Origin: Nocardioides alkalitolerans
GTDB lineage: Bacteria; Actinomycetota; Actinomycetes; Propionibacteriales; Nocardioidaceae
Reading direction: 5' to 3'
DNA length: 64,000 bases
NCBI GenBank assembly: GCA_038184435.1
Contig: CP116227.1
Location: 2,943,501-3,007,500 of the forward strand
The translations under genes were made by a program, and so were the position numbers. A model generated the notes under the pieces. The model was not told where the DNA came from, searched no databases, and saw only the letters and a list, made by a program, of their open reading frames with translations. Positions 36,431 to 44,589 of this stretch are shown one piece after another. The first letter of the stretch is position 1; each line of letters opens with the position of its first letter.

Positions 36431-37630
36431 ATGCCCCGCTTGTGTCAGACGGACGGCCTCAGCGATGTGCAGACCGAGATCCTCAAGGCGGTGCGCGAGT
36501 TCGTCGACGAGCGGATCATCCCCGTCGCCCAGGAGCTGGAGCACGCCGACGAGTACCCGACGGAGATCATCGAGGGCCTCAAGGAGCTGGGCGTCTTCGG
36601 CCTCACGATCCCGGAGGAGCACGGTGGCCTCGGGGAGTCGCTCCTGACGTACGCGCTCGTGGTGGAGGAGATCGCCCGCGGCTGGATGAGCGTCTCGGGT
36701 GTCATCAACACCCACTTCATCGTGGCCTACCTGCTCATGCAGCACGGCACGGACGAGCAGAAGGCGAAGTACCTCCCGCGCATGGCGACCGGCGAGGTGC
36801 GCGGCGCGTTCTCGATGTCGGAGCCGGGCCTCGGCTCGGACGTCTCCGCGGTGTCCACGAAGGCCGTCAAGCAGGACGACGGGTCGTACTCGATCACCGG
36901 CCAGAAGATGTGGCTGACCAACGGCGGCACGTCGACGCTCGTCGCCCTGCTCACCAAGACCGACGAGGGCGCCGAGTCGGTCTACAAGAACATGACGACC
37001 TTCCTCGTCGAGAAGGAGCCCGGCTTCGGCGAGACCGCCCAGGGCGTCACGGTGCCCGGCAAGCTCGACAAGATGGGCTACAAGGGCGTCGAGACCACCG
37101 AGCTCATCCTCGACGGCCACCAGATCAGCGCCGACCAGATCCTCGGCGGCGAGCCCGGCAAGGGCTTCTTCCAGATGATGGACGGCGTCGAGGTCGGGCG
37201 CGTCAACGTCGCGGCCCGCGCCTGCGGCCTCGCCTGGCGCGGCTTCGAGCTCGGCATCGCCTACGCGCAGCAGCGCAAGACGTTCGGCAAGGCGATCGCC
37301 GAGCACCAGGCGGTGCTCTTCCGGCTCGCGGAGATGGCCACGAAGGTCGAGACGATCCACACGATGATGGTGCGTGCGGCCCGCCTCAAGGACACCGGCC
37401 AGCGGATGGACGTCGAGGCCGGCATGGCGAAGATGCTCGCCTCGGAGTACGCCAACGAGGTCGTCGAGGACTCGTTCCGCATCCACGGCGGCTACGGCTA
37501 CTCCAAGGAGTACGAGATCGAGCGGCTCATGCGCGAGGTGAAGTTCATGCTCATCGGCGAGGGCACGAGCGACATCCAGAAGATGATCATCGGGCGCAGC
37601 CTGCTCAAGGACTACAAGCTGAAGGCCTGA
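36431..37630 (+). CDS. Acyl-CoA dehydrogenase
   Basis: A 399-residue FAD enzyme. Signatures are AFSMSEPGLGSD (residues 126-137), the QRKTFGKAI motif near 281 and IHGGYGYSKEYEIER. The catalytic-type Glu is E377 in GEGTSDIQ. ATG at 36431 has AAGGAAG upstream. It oxidises an acyl-CoA to the 2-enoyl-CoA. Because it is divergent from ccr it may act on an intermediate of that pathway, such as methylsuccinyl-CoA or a branched acyl-CoA, but the substrate is not determined by sequence. Confidence 0.88.
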   Translation: MPRLCQTDGLSDVQTEILKAVREFVDERIIPVAQELEHADEYPTEIIEGLKELGVFGLTIPEEHGGLGESLLTYALVVEEIARGWMSVSGVINTHFIVAYLLMQHGTDEQKAKYLPRMATGEVRGAFSMSEPGLGSDVSAVSTKAVKQDDGSYSITGQKMWLTNGGTSTLVALLTKTDEGAESVYKNMTTFLVEKEPGFGETAQGVTVPGKLDKMGYKGVETTELILDGHQISADQILGGEPGKGFFQMMDGVEVGRVNVAARACGLAWRGFELGIAYAQQRKTFGKAIAEHQAVLFRLAEMATKVETIHTMMVRAARLKDTGQRMDVEAGMAKMLASEYANEVVEDSFRIHGGYGYSKEYEIERLMREVKFMLIGEGTSDIQKMIIGRSLLKDYKLKA

Positions 37631-37640
37631 CCCCCTCGCA

Positions 37641-37700
37641 CCTCCGGGACGTCATGCGGAGCGCCGGCCCCGACCGCCGGGGCGCATGACGTCCCGGAGG
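37641..37700. repeat. 18-bp-arm palindromic element, copy A
   Basis: CCTCCGGGACGTCATGCG (37641-37658) is matched exactly by its complement at 37683-37700 around a GC-rich 24-base loop. The 12-base core GGACGTCATGCG recurs with the same architecture at 58146-58193. It sits between convergent genes and could end transcription both ways. A weaker hairpin, GGCACCC with GGGTGCC, follows at about 37744-37761; nothing else is seen up to 37882. Confidence 0.85.
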
Positions 37701-37882
37701 CGGCGGCTCCGCGGCGTACGGCGGGGGGACGGCTGGGGCGGGGCACCCGCTCGGGGTGCCGCGAAATGTGCAGCTGGGACACGCCCGCCGCGACCAGAGC
37801 CGTACCAGCCGCACAGTTCCGCGCCCTCTGGCCGCGGGGCCGGGCAGCGAGCCGACCGGCCCTTCCGGGAGCGCCGTCGGGG

Positions 37883-38638
37883 TCAGGCGAGGTACGGGTC
37901 GCACCACGCGCTGATGAGCCGTGCGGCGCGCTTCGCCTGGCCCGGCGCGGTCAGCAGGTGGTCGGCGCCCTCGAGCGCGACGAAGCTGCGGGGGTGGCGC
38001 GCCCGCTGGAAGATCTCGCTGGCGTTGCCGACGCCGACCGTGTTGTCGGTCGGTGAGTGCATGACGAGCAGCGGCTGCCGCAGCCGGTCGATGCGGTCGC
38101 GGAACTCGGCCCGGCGCACGTCCTCGACGAACTCCCGCGTCAGCTTGAGCGTCTTGCCCCCGACCCTCCACTCCGCCTCGCCGTCGTCGAGCACGCGGTC
38201 GACCAACGCGTCGTACTGGTGCTCCGCGTGCCCCGGGTCCACGGGCGCGGCGATCGAGGCCACGGCGGAGACGGGGGCGCCGTCGGAGGCCGCCGCGATC
38301 GCGGCCGCTCCGCCCCACGAGTGGCCGACGAGCAGGGACGCCGGGGTGCCGCGCTCCGCCATGAAGGCCACCGCCTCCTTCGTGTCGGCCACCTTCACCG
38401 TGAACGACCCGCGGCCCCACTCCCCCTCGGAGTCGACGAGGCCGAGGGCGTCGAAGCGCAGCATGCCGATGCCCTCGCGGGCGAGTTGCTTGCTGACGCG
38501 GGCGGCGGCCGGCGAGTCCTTGCCGAGGGTGAACCCGTGGACGAAGACACCCCAGCCGCGCACCTCCCCCTCCGGCTCGTCGACCAGCCCGGCGAGCCGA
38601 GGGCCGGTCGAGCTGGCGAACGACACGCGTGTGGCCAC
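37883..38638 (-). CDS. Alpha/beta hydrolase (esterase/acyl-peptidase-like)
   Basis: A 251-residue hydrolase. The oxyanion region is VFVHGFTLGKDS, the nucleophile elbow LVGHSWGGAAA, with Asp in HSPTDNTVG and His in GADHLL. It resembles OsmC-associated esterases. GTG start at 38638. Cytoplasmic, since no signal peptide is visible. It stands alone between a palindromic repeat and the phospholipase D gene. Substrate unknown. Confidence 0.85.
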   Translation of the reverse strand: MATRVSFASSTGPRLAGLVDEPEGEVRGWGVFVHGFTLGKDSPAAARVSKQLAREGIGMLRFDALGLVDSEGEWGRGSFTVKVADTKEAVAFMAERGTPASLLVGHSWGGAAAIAAASDGAPVSAVASIAAPVDPGHAEHQYDALVDRVLDDGEAEWRVGGKTLKLTREFVEDVRRAEFRDRIDRLRQPLLVMHSPTDNTVGVGNASEIFQRARHPRSFVALEGADHLLTAPGQAKRAARLISAWCDPYLA

Positions 38639-38691
38639 GTTCCCTCCTCCGTACGGCGCGGTGCGGACGTTCTACGCCATGACGCGCCGGA

Positions 38692-40275
38692 TCAGTACTC
38701 CCCACGCCGACGCAGGTCGCGCGGGCGGCCGTCGGGGTCGTGGAGCAGGAGGTACGGCGCGGACGCCAGCACCCGCGCCGGGCGGCTGAGGCGCGGCGGG
38801 CGGAGGCGCCGCAGCCGGCCCGGCGGGCGCGGTCCGACCCGGCCGCCGGCGTGCCAGGCGTCGAGGTCGGCGGCGGTCCGGGCGAAGGTCGCGAACATCG
38901 CGGCCGGGTCGACGCAGTCCTCCAGCGGGTCGTCCGGGTCCCGGTCGAGGTGCTCGGCGGCCAGGGAGAGACGCAGCCGGCGGGCGTACTCGTCCGCCTC
39001 GTCGACGACGACCACGGACAGCTCGGAGTCGTGGGTCCACGAACGGCGGTTGAAGTTGTCGGAGCCGATGGTGGTCCACGTGTCGTCGATGACGCAGGTC
39101 TTCGCGTGGACGTAGACGGGTGTGCCGGCGTGGTTCTCCAGCCCGTAGACCGCCACGCGGTCGGGCGCGACCCGGTGCATGGGCTCCATCGCCCTCCGGC
39201 GGCCCTCGCGCTGCGCGAGCCGGTTGAGTCCCGTGACGTCGGGGTGGAGCGGCACGACGACGATGACGTGCAGGTCGGGGTGGGCCGTGAGGGCCTCGGC
39301 GAACACCCGGCCGACGTGGTCGCCCCAGAGGTACTGGTCCTCGACGTACACCAGCCGCCGCGCCTGCTCGAGCGCCTTCGTGTAGCCGCGGGCCACGCTG
39401 CGCTCGCCCCCGTGCGCGAACGCGTAGTCGCGACCGCCGCGCAGGTCGGGGTAGGTGCGGAGGAGCTGCACCGCGTGGGTGCCGCCCGGCACGGGCGGCG
39501 GGGGCGGCGCCTGCGGCGGGAGCGGGTCGGGCGTGGTGTCGAGCCCGCGCAGCCGGTCACGCAGCAGGATGATCGGGCTGTGGCGCAGCGAGGTCGGGTC
39601 CTCCCAGCGCTCCCGGAAGGTCGTCTCCACGTCGTGCACCGCGGGACCCGTCACGGCCGCCTGGATGTCGTGCCAGGGCGGGCGCGCGCCGTACTCCTCC
39701 GGCATCCCCGGCACCGGCTGCGGGTCACCGGCGTGCGCGGCGGTGTCGCGGCGCGAGTGCGCGAGGTCGATGCCCCCGACGAAGGCGATGTCGCGGGACG
39801 GGTCGTCGCCGTGGCGGATCACCACCAGCTTCTGGTGGTGGGACCCGCCGATCCGCACCCGCATGTCGAGGATGGCCTCGGCGCCGCGGCGCTGCAGGGC
39901 GCGGCCCAGGTTGGCGTTCTGGCGGGCGGTGAAACCGGTGACGTCGCTGTGGGAGCGCCACACCAGGCCGCGCACGTCGGCGCCGCGCTCGTCGGCGCGA
40001 CCGAGCACCTCGAGCACGGTGCTGTCGGGGTCGTCCGTCAGTCGCTGGTCGGCGTCGCCCTGCCAGTCGGTGAACAGCACGAGGTCGCCCGGCCCCGTCG
40101 CCTCGATCCGCTCGAGGAGCTCGGCGAAGTAGGCGGCGCCGTGCACCAGCGGCCGCACCCGGTTGCCCGTGGACCACGCCACCGCACCGGGGTGGAGGTC
40201 GTCGACGCGCGTGCGCGGGTTGCCGCGCTCGCCCGCGGTGAGGAGCCAGCGCTCCGGTTCTCCTCGGTCCGGCAC
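38692..40275 (-). CDS. Phospholipase D-family protein
   Basis: A 527-residue protein with two HKD motifs: SHHQKLVVI and VHAKTCVIDD followed by GSDNFNRRSW. Both carry the Gly/Ser and Asn residues expected for an active phosphodiesterase. GTG at 40275 begins homologous sequence; the frame is open further upstream. A proline-rich loop (QAPPPPPVPGG) separates the halves. No signal peptide is seen. It may act as a phospholipase, transphosphatidylase or cardiolipin synthase-like enzyme. Confidence 0.86.
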   Translation of the reverse strand: MPDRGEPERWLLTAGERGNPRTRVDDLHPGAVAWSTGNRVRPLVHGAAYFAELLERIEATGPGDLVLFTDWQGDADQRLTDDPDSTVLEVLGRADERGADVRGLVWRSHSDVTGFTARQNANLGRALQRRGAEAILDMRVRIGGSHHQKLVVIRHGDDPSRDIAFVGGIDLAHSRRDTAAHAGDPQPVPGMPEEYGARPPWHDIQAAVTGPAVHDVETTFRERWEDPTSLRHSPIILLRDRLRGLDTTPDPLPPQAPPPPPVPGGTHAVQLLRTYPDLRGGRDYAFAHGGERSVARGYTKALEQARRLVYVEDQYLWGDHVGRVFAEALTAHPDLHVIVVVPLHPDVTGLNRLAQREGRRRAMEPMHRVAPDRVAVYGLENHAGTPVYVHAKTCVIDDTWTTIGSDNFNRRSWTHDSELSVVVVDEADEYARRLRLSLAAEHLDRDPDDPLEDCVDPAAMFATFARTAADLDAWHAGGRVGPRPPGRLRRLRPPRLSRPARVLASAPYLLLHDPDGRPRDLRRRGEY

Positions 40276-40377
40276 GTGCCCAGCCTGCCACGCGGGGGTG
40301 ACGCAGACCACGCACGCGATCACGGACGTCCCGTAAGGAATGCGGGCCTCGCGCGTCCTCTCCGCGGGAGACGAGAC

Positions 40378-40398
40378 GCCACCGGCAGGGCCGGTGGC
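40378..40398 (+). promoter_or_regulatory. 9-bp hairpin next to an SD sequence
   Basis: GCCACCGGC-AGG-GCCGGTGGC forms a perfect 9-bp stem with a three-base loop, ending 14 bases before the ATG at 40413 and just before its GGAGGAG. In mRNA it could hold or frame the ribosome site of the small protein gene, or be an attenuator. Confidence 0.5.
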
Positions 40399-40412
40399 AC
40401 GGGAGGAGCACG

Positions 40413-40625
40413 ATGCGCAGGCGACGGGGACGGATCGGCCGCGGCCACGAGGGGCGGTGCGGGGCCGCGGCGGAGCGGCCGGCCCTGTCGGAGGAGGAGG
40501 CCGCCGCGGTGGCCTCGCTCTTCGCCGACGAGCTGCGCCGGGGGTGGATCCCCCGCGAGCGGGACCTGCGCGCTGCGGCCGAGGCGGTCGCACGGCGTCG
40601 CGGGAGGCCCGCCGGGTTGTGTTGA
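40413..40625 (+). CDS. Hypothetical small basic protein
   Basis: A 70-residue protein with a good ribosome site (GGAGGAG) and ATG at 40413. The N-terminus is very Arg-rich (RRRRGRIGRGHEGR). The rest forms a likely helix pair: LSEEEAAAVASLFADELRRG and RERDLRAAAEAVARRRG. No membrane segment. I do not recognise the family. It ends eight bases before the 7TM-PAS gene and is probably co-transcribed with it. Confidence 0.55.
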   Translation: MRRRRGRIGRGHEGRCGAAAERPALSEEEAAAVASLFADELRRGWIPRERDLRAAAEAVARRRGRPAGLC

Positions 40626-40633
40626 ATGGGTCT

Positions 40634-42061
40634 GTGACCAGCCAACTCGCGATCGCGGTGCACCTCGCCGCCCTCGTCGTCGCGGGGGCGCTGACGGTCG
40701 TCGCCCTCGTCCGCCGGGACCACCTCGTCGCGGGTCGCACCGTCGCCCTCGCCTGTGCGTCCGCCACGGTGTGGGCCGGTCACGTCGTGTGGTTCGAGGC
40801 GTTCGGACTGTCCCGCGCGCTGCTCCTCTGGCTGCCGGCCGTCGGCGCCACGTGCGGCCTGCTGTGGACCGTCGCCCGCCGCATGACGGACGCCGCGTGG
40901 CGGCCGTCGCGGGCCGTCGTGGCCCTGCTGGTCGCCGAGCCGCTGGTCGTGGCCGCCTGGCAGGTGCTGCTGGGCCCCCACGCGGTCGTGTCCGTCGGCG
41001 CCACCGTGAGCTTCGGCCCTCTCTTCGCCGTCCACACCGCGTACTGCTTCGCGTTGCTGCTCCTCACCGTCCTGGCCCTCGCCCGTCGCAGCAACGACCG
41101 CGCCGGCGCCGTGCGGCTCCAGGCGGCCGCGATCCAGTGGGGGGCCGTGGCCGCGCTCGTGGCGGAGGCGATGCGCCTGCAGCTGACCGACGTGGCGGCG
41201 GTGGTCGCGCTGACGGTCTTCGTCGGTGCCGGGGTCCGCGGGTCGGCCCGTCCGGTCGTGCCCCCGTCCCCCGACCGGCTGCTCGACGACCTCGGCGCCC
41301 TCGTGCTCGCCTTCGACGCCGACCAGCGGCTCGTCGAGTGGAACCGGCCGACCGAGCTGCTGCTCGCCCTCGCCGACCGCGAGCCCCGCGTGGGCGACCC
41401 CGCCGCGGACGTGCTCGGGGTCGACCTCCCCTTCGCCGACGGCACCGTCCTCGAGGTGCCGGTCGCCGGGGGCACCACCCGGCTCACCGGCTTCTGCCAC
41501 GCCCTGTACGACGCGGGCGACGGCGGCGGCTGGGCCGTGGTGCTCCGCCGGATCGGACGCCGGGCGCCGTCCGCGCCCCCGGTGTCAGCGCCGGTGTCAG
41601 CGCCGGTGTCAGCCCCGGTGTCGGCCGGCCCGGTCCGGACCGCGCTGCACAGCCTGCCGGAGCACGACGCCGAGACCGGCCTGCTCACGCCCCTCGGACT
41701 GGTCGAGCAGCTCGGCGCGCACCTGCAGGACACCGGGACGCGCGGCGCGTCCGTCACGCCCCGCCGCGCCGTCGTGGCGCTCGTCGAGCCGGGACCGGGT
41801 CACGTCACGCGGGACGCCCACGCCCTCGGTCGCTGGGCGGAGGAGCACGAGAGCCCCGTCGGCGTCGCGCGCTGGACCCCGGGACGGCTCGCCGTGGTCG
41901 CCCTGGCGGAGCCCGACCGTCAGGACGCGCAGGCGATCGCCCGCGACGTACGCTCCGCGGTCTCGGCGGAGGCCCGTATCGAGGTGCTGCACGGCGACGG
42001 CGACCTGGCCGCCGTGCTGTCCCTCATCGGCGAGGCGGAAGGCCGCCTGGCGGCGGGGTGA
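40634..42061 (+). CDS. 7TM-PAS protein with degenerate GGDEF-like domain
   Basis: A 475-residue protein. Residues 1-210 hold about seven transmembrane helices like the histidine-kinase N-terminal 7TM domain. A PAS-like module follows (LVLAFDADQRLVEWNRPTE). A PVSA repeat linker (4 x 12 bp) leads to a C-terminal domain beginning LPEHDAETGLLTPLGLVEQL, the usual entry into a GGDEF domain. The GGDEF motif itself is missing; the equivalent place reads ARWTPGRLAVVAL. So diguanylate cyclase activity is unlikely and a sensing or binding role is more plausible. GTG at 40634 is used. Confidence 0.68.
   Translation: MTSQLAIAVHLAALVVAGALTVVALVRRDHLVAGRTVALACASATVWAGHVVWFEAFGLSRALLLWLPAVGATCGLLWTVARRMTDAAWRPSRAVVALLVAEPLVVAAWQVLLGPHAVVSVGATVSFGPLFAVHTAYCFALLLLTVLALARRSNDRAGAVRLQAAAIQWGAVAALVAEAMRLQLTDVAAVVALTVFVGAGVRGSARPVVPPSPDRLLDDLGALVLAFDADQRLVEWNRPTELLLALADREPRVGDPAADVLGVDLPFADGTVLEVPVAGGTTRLTGFCHALYDAGDGGGWAVVLRRIGRRAPSAPPVSAPVSAPVSAPVSAGPVRTALHSLPEHDAETGLLTPLGLVEQLGAHLQDTGTRGASVTPRRAVVALVEPGPGHVTRDAHALGRWAEEHESPVGVARWTPGRLAVVALAEPDRQDAQAIARDVRSAVSAEARIEVLHGDGDLAAVLSLIGEAEGRLAAG
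41581..41628. repeat. Tandem repeat 4 x 12 bp in the 7TM-PAS gene
   Basis: Units GGTGTCAGCGCC encode the PVSA repeats of the linker between the PAS and GGDEF-like domains. The fourth copy is diverged. The period keeps the frame. Confidence 0.85.
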
Positions 42062-42074
42062 CGCGGCCCCGAGC

Positions 42075-42728
42075 TCAGTCCTCGAGGCCGACGAGCAGCC
42101 GGCGCAGCGCGGCGGCGGCCGCCGTGGCGGTCGGCGCGAGCGGCACCACCTCCACGTCCACCTCGCTCCCCGTGCCCAGCGCGCCCCGCAGGGCGCGGGC
42201 CGCGAGCGCCGCACGGTCCGCCACGTCGCCGGCGGGGTGGCGGACCTCCGGCAGGACCACGGCGTGCCGGTCGGTGGGGAGCGCGACCAGGTCGTCGTCC
42301 CCGGCGAAGACCTCGCGCGCGACGTCCCCCAGGAGCGACCCCGGATCGGGCGTCCCCAGGCGCAGGACCACCACCTCGTGCGACGAGCCCGGCGGACGGT
42401 CGTCGCGGCCCACGAGGGCCCACACCAGGTCGTCGGGCGCGACCAGTCCGCCGTCGCGCACGGCGGAGCGGCGTTCCAGCTCGGCGTGGTGGTCGGACCA
42501 GGCCAACGTCGCGACCCGCAGGACGTCGAGGGGCAGGCGCTCTCCCGCGTCGAGGTCGCAGAGCAGGCGGAGGTCCCCCATCAGCGTCTCCATCGACAGG
42601 CCGTCCTCCGCGGCCGCGCGCGCCATGGTCGCGACGTCCTCCAGCAGCCCGCGGACCTCGGGCGGCAGCGTGGCGGGGTCGGCCCCCCGGCGGCCGAACG
42701 GGTCCGACGGCTCGGGTGCCGGGCTCAT
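42075..42728 (-). CDS. Uncharacterised protein, paralogue of the next gene
   Basis: A 217-residue soluble protein. The N-terminal helical half (GLSMETLMGDLRLLCDLDAG, RVATLAWSDHHAELER) resembles the sensory part of PucR-like regulators. The C-terminal half (EVVVLRLGTPDPGSLLGDV, LPTDRHAVVLPEV) has the strand-helix alternation of a degenerate GGDEF-like domain. There is no C-terminal helix-turn-helix. ATG at 42728 overlaps the upstream gene stop. The relation to PucR/CdaR domains is inferred by eye. Confidence 0.6.
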   Translation of the reverse strand: MSPAPEPSDPFGRRGADPATLPPEVRGLLEDVATMARAAAEDGLSMETLMGDLRLLCDLDAGERLPLDVLRVATLAWSDHHAELERRSAVRDGGLVAPDDLVWALVGRDDRPPGSSHEVVVLRLGTPDPGSLLGDVAREVFAGDDDLVALPTDRHAVVLPEVRHPAGDVADRAALAARALRGALGTGSEVDVEVVPLAPTATAAAAALRRLLVGLED

Positions 42729-43426
42729 CCGGCGGACCGGCCGAGCAGGCGCGCGTGCTCGGCCGAGCCCACCGCCACCCGGTCGACGGTCACCGTGCAC
42801 CGGTGCGTCGTGAGCTCGGCGCAGGCCGCGCCGAACGTCGCGACCGCCGCGGCGGCATCGCCGGCCGCGCCGACGACGACACGGGCGACGGACTGCTCGG
42901 GGGCGAGCAGCACCTCGCTGCCGGGCAGGTGCTCGGCAGCGACGAGCGAGACGGTGCGCAGGTCGTCGGCGAGCGACCCGGTCCGGTCCTGGGCGCCTGC
43001 TCCGACGAGGTGGACGGGTGCGAGCCGCACCGTCACGACCTCGACCGAGCCGGGGCGGCTGCGGGGCCGGCTCGTGGTGCCCGGCGGCCCGGTGGGGTCG
43101 CCGGTCGCCCGCACGCCGAGGAAGGTGTCCGACCACGCCAGGGCGGACTGCTCCACGAGCGCACTGACCTCGTCGGCCGTCCACGCCGGCCCGAGGAGGT
43201 CGACGACCTGCTCCAGGTCGTGGAGCAGACGGCGCAGGTCGTCACCGCGCCGGGCGTAGTCGTGGGCGACGCGCCGCAGCGCGTCCTCGTCGAGGGGCCC
43301 GTCGGTGCCGTCGGGCCACAGCTCGCCGACGAGGAGAGCCAGCGCCGCCGCCGGGGGCGCGCCACGACGTCCGCGGAGCCTGGGGCGAGGACGCGGACCG
43401 GAGCGGCCGTGCGGGCGGTCGGTCAT
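42725..43426 (-). CDS. Uncharacterised protein, divergent paralogue
   Basis: A 233-residue protein. It shares with the previous gene a D-LL-DL helix (LRRLLHDLEQVVDLLG), the LAWSD motif and a GGDEF-like C-terminal half (EVVTVRLAPVHLVGAG, LLAPEQSVARVVVGAAGDA). The N-terminus is basic and Pro/Arg-rich. ATG at 43426 is chosen over 43438. It starts 65 bases from the divergent sigma factor gene, so the pair and the sigma factor may be regulated together. I do not recognise a named family. Confidence 0.6.
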   Translation of the reverse strand: MTDRPHGRSGPRPRPRLRGRRGAPPAAALALLVGELWPDGTDGPLDEDALRRVAHDYARRGDDLRRLLHDLEQVVDLLGPAWTADEVSALVEQSALAWSDTFLGVRATGDPTGPPGTTSRPRSRPGSVEVVTVRLAPVHLVGAGAQDRTGSLADDLRTVSLVAAEHLPGSEVLLAPEQSVARVVVGAAGDAAAAVATFGAACAELTTHRCTVTVDRVAVGSAEHARLLGRSAG

Positions 43427-43491
43427 GGGCGGGCCCATCCTAGGGCGGTTCCGGGGGCGGCCGGGGGCTGCTCGCACTAAAGTGTGACCCC

Positions 43492-44268
43492 GTGCCCACC
43501 ACCGCTCCCGGCGTCGCCGCCGCCCTCGACGCCACGACCCGGCTCGTCGAGCTGGCGTCGGACGCCGACCTGCTGGAGCAGGCCCGAGCGGGCTCGACGG
43601 ACCCGGCGGCCGCCGCGGCGACGGCCGAGCTCTACCGGCGCCACCGCGACGTGGCCCTCCGTCTCGCGAGCCGGCTGTGCGACGAGCGCGACGTCGAGGA
43701 CGTCGTCGCCGAGGCCTTCGCCCGGGTGCTCGCCCAGCTCGCGTCCGGGGGCGGGCCCCGCAGCTCCTTCCGGGCCTACCTGCTCACCGCGGTGCGGCAC
43801 GCCCACGTCGACCACGTGCGCCGGGACGCGCCGCTCGTCTGGACCGACGACCCGACACCGACCGCGGCCGTCCCCGACGAGACCGAGCGCCGCGAGGAGT
43901 CGCGCCTGCTGAGCCGGGTGCTGCGGGGGCTGCCCGACCGCTGGCAGCTCGTGCTCTGGTGGACCCTCGTCGAGCGACGGCCCCTCGACGCCGTCGGCGA
44001 GCGGCTCGACCTCAACCCCAACGCGGCGGCGGCCCTCGCCTTCCGCGCCCGCGAGGGTCTCCGACTGGCGTACGTCGCGGCCCACGTCGCCCGGGCCGAC
44101 GACCCGCGCTGCGCGCCGTGGCGCGACCGGCTGGCCGGTCTCCACCTCGGGCGCCTCACCGAGGCGCAGGCCGACCGGGTGCGCGACCACCTCGATGGCT
44201 GCGGGGAGTGCGCGGCGACGTACGACGAGCTCCGTCGGCTGCGGCCGACGACGGTGGTCGCGGCCTGA
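43492..44268 (+). CDS. ECF sigma factor with fused zinc anti-sigma-like tail
   Basis: A 258-residue protein. Region 2 (LYRRHRDVALRLASRL, DVVAEAFARVLAQL) and region 4 (LPDRWQLVLWWTLVERRPLD, LNPNAAAALAFRAREGLR) are clear. The tail carries H-LDG-C-GE-C, the H-x3-C-x2-C motif of zinc-binding anti-sigma domains, so inhibitor and sigma are in one chain. There is no membrane segment. It resembles the larger sigma at 50699. GTG at 43492 with a TAAAGT -10-like hexamer 13 bases upstream. Confidence 0.82.
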   Translation: MPTTAPGVAAALDATTRLVELASDADLLEQARAGSTDPAAAAATAELYRRHRDVALRLASRLCDERDVEDVVAEAFARVLAQLASGGGPRSSFRAYLLTAVRHAHVDHVRRDAPLVWTDDPTPTAAVPDETERREESRLLSRVLRGLPDRWQLVLWWTLVERRPLDAVGERLDLNPNAAAALAFRAREGLRLAYVAAHVARADDPRCAPWRDRLAGLHLGRLTEAQADRVRDHLDGCGECAATYDELRRLRPTTVVAA

Positions 44269-44448
44269 GGGCGACGCCAACAACGAGGCGGCCCCATGCG
44301 GGCCACGCGACGGTCACTCCGCCCGAAGAGGGTCACGAACGACACCTGGTTCGCGTCACGACATGGCGTTCGTGCCCCTTTCCCCTGAGCGGACCCTGGT
44401 CCGTGACGAGGGGACTCGGGCACAGGAGCCGCGACGCATACTCAAGGC

Positions 44449-44589
44449 ATGCCGCCCGGACCGTTCCGCCCACTCGACAGCAACCCGAAGGTCAGTGTCC
44501 TGTTGACCTACGCATGCTTCGCCACGGCGATCGCTGGTTTCGTCCTGTTCGAGGCGGACGTGGCCGAGCGGCCCCTCCAGCGAGATTGA
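44449..44589 (+). CDS. Possible 46-residue membrane microprotein
   Basis: An ATG at 44449, with AAGG three bases upstream, opens a 46-codon frame. It has a polar N-terminus (PPGPFRPLDSNPKVS), one hydrophobic helix (VLLTYACFATAIAGFVLF) and an acidic/basic tail. Composition and topology look protein-like and the gap otherwise lacks genes. With no homology visible, it could be chance. Confidence 0.35.
   Translation: MPPGPFRPLDSNPKVSVLLTYACFATAIAGFVLFEADVAERPLQRD

Noticed and set aside
37766..38056. 96-codon frame between the acyl-CoA dehydrogenase and hydrolase
   Set aside because: It overlaps the hydrolase gene antisense and has shadow-like composition; only the first part is in free sequence.
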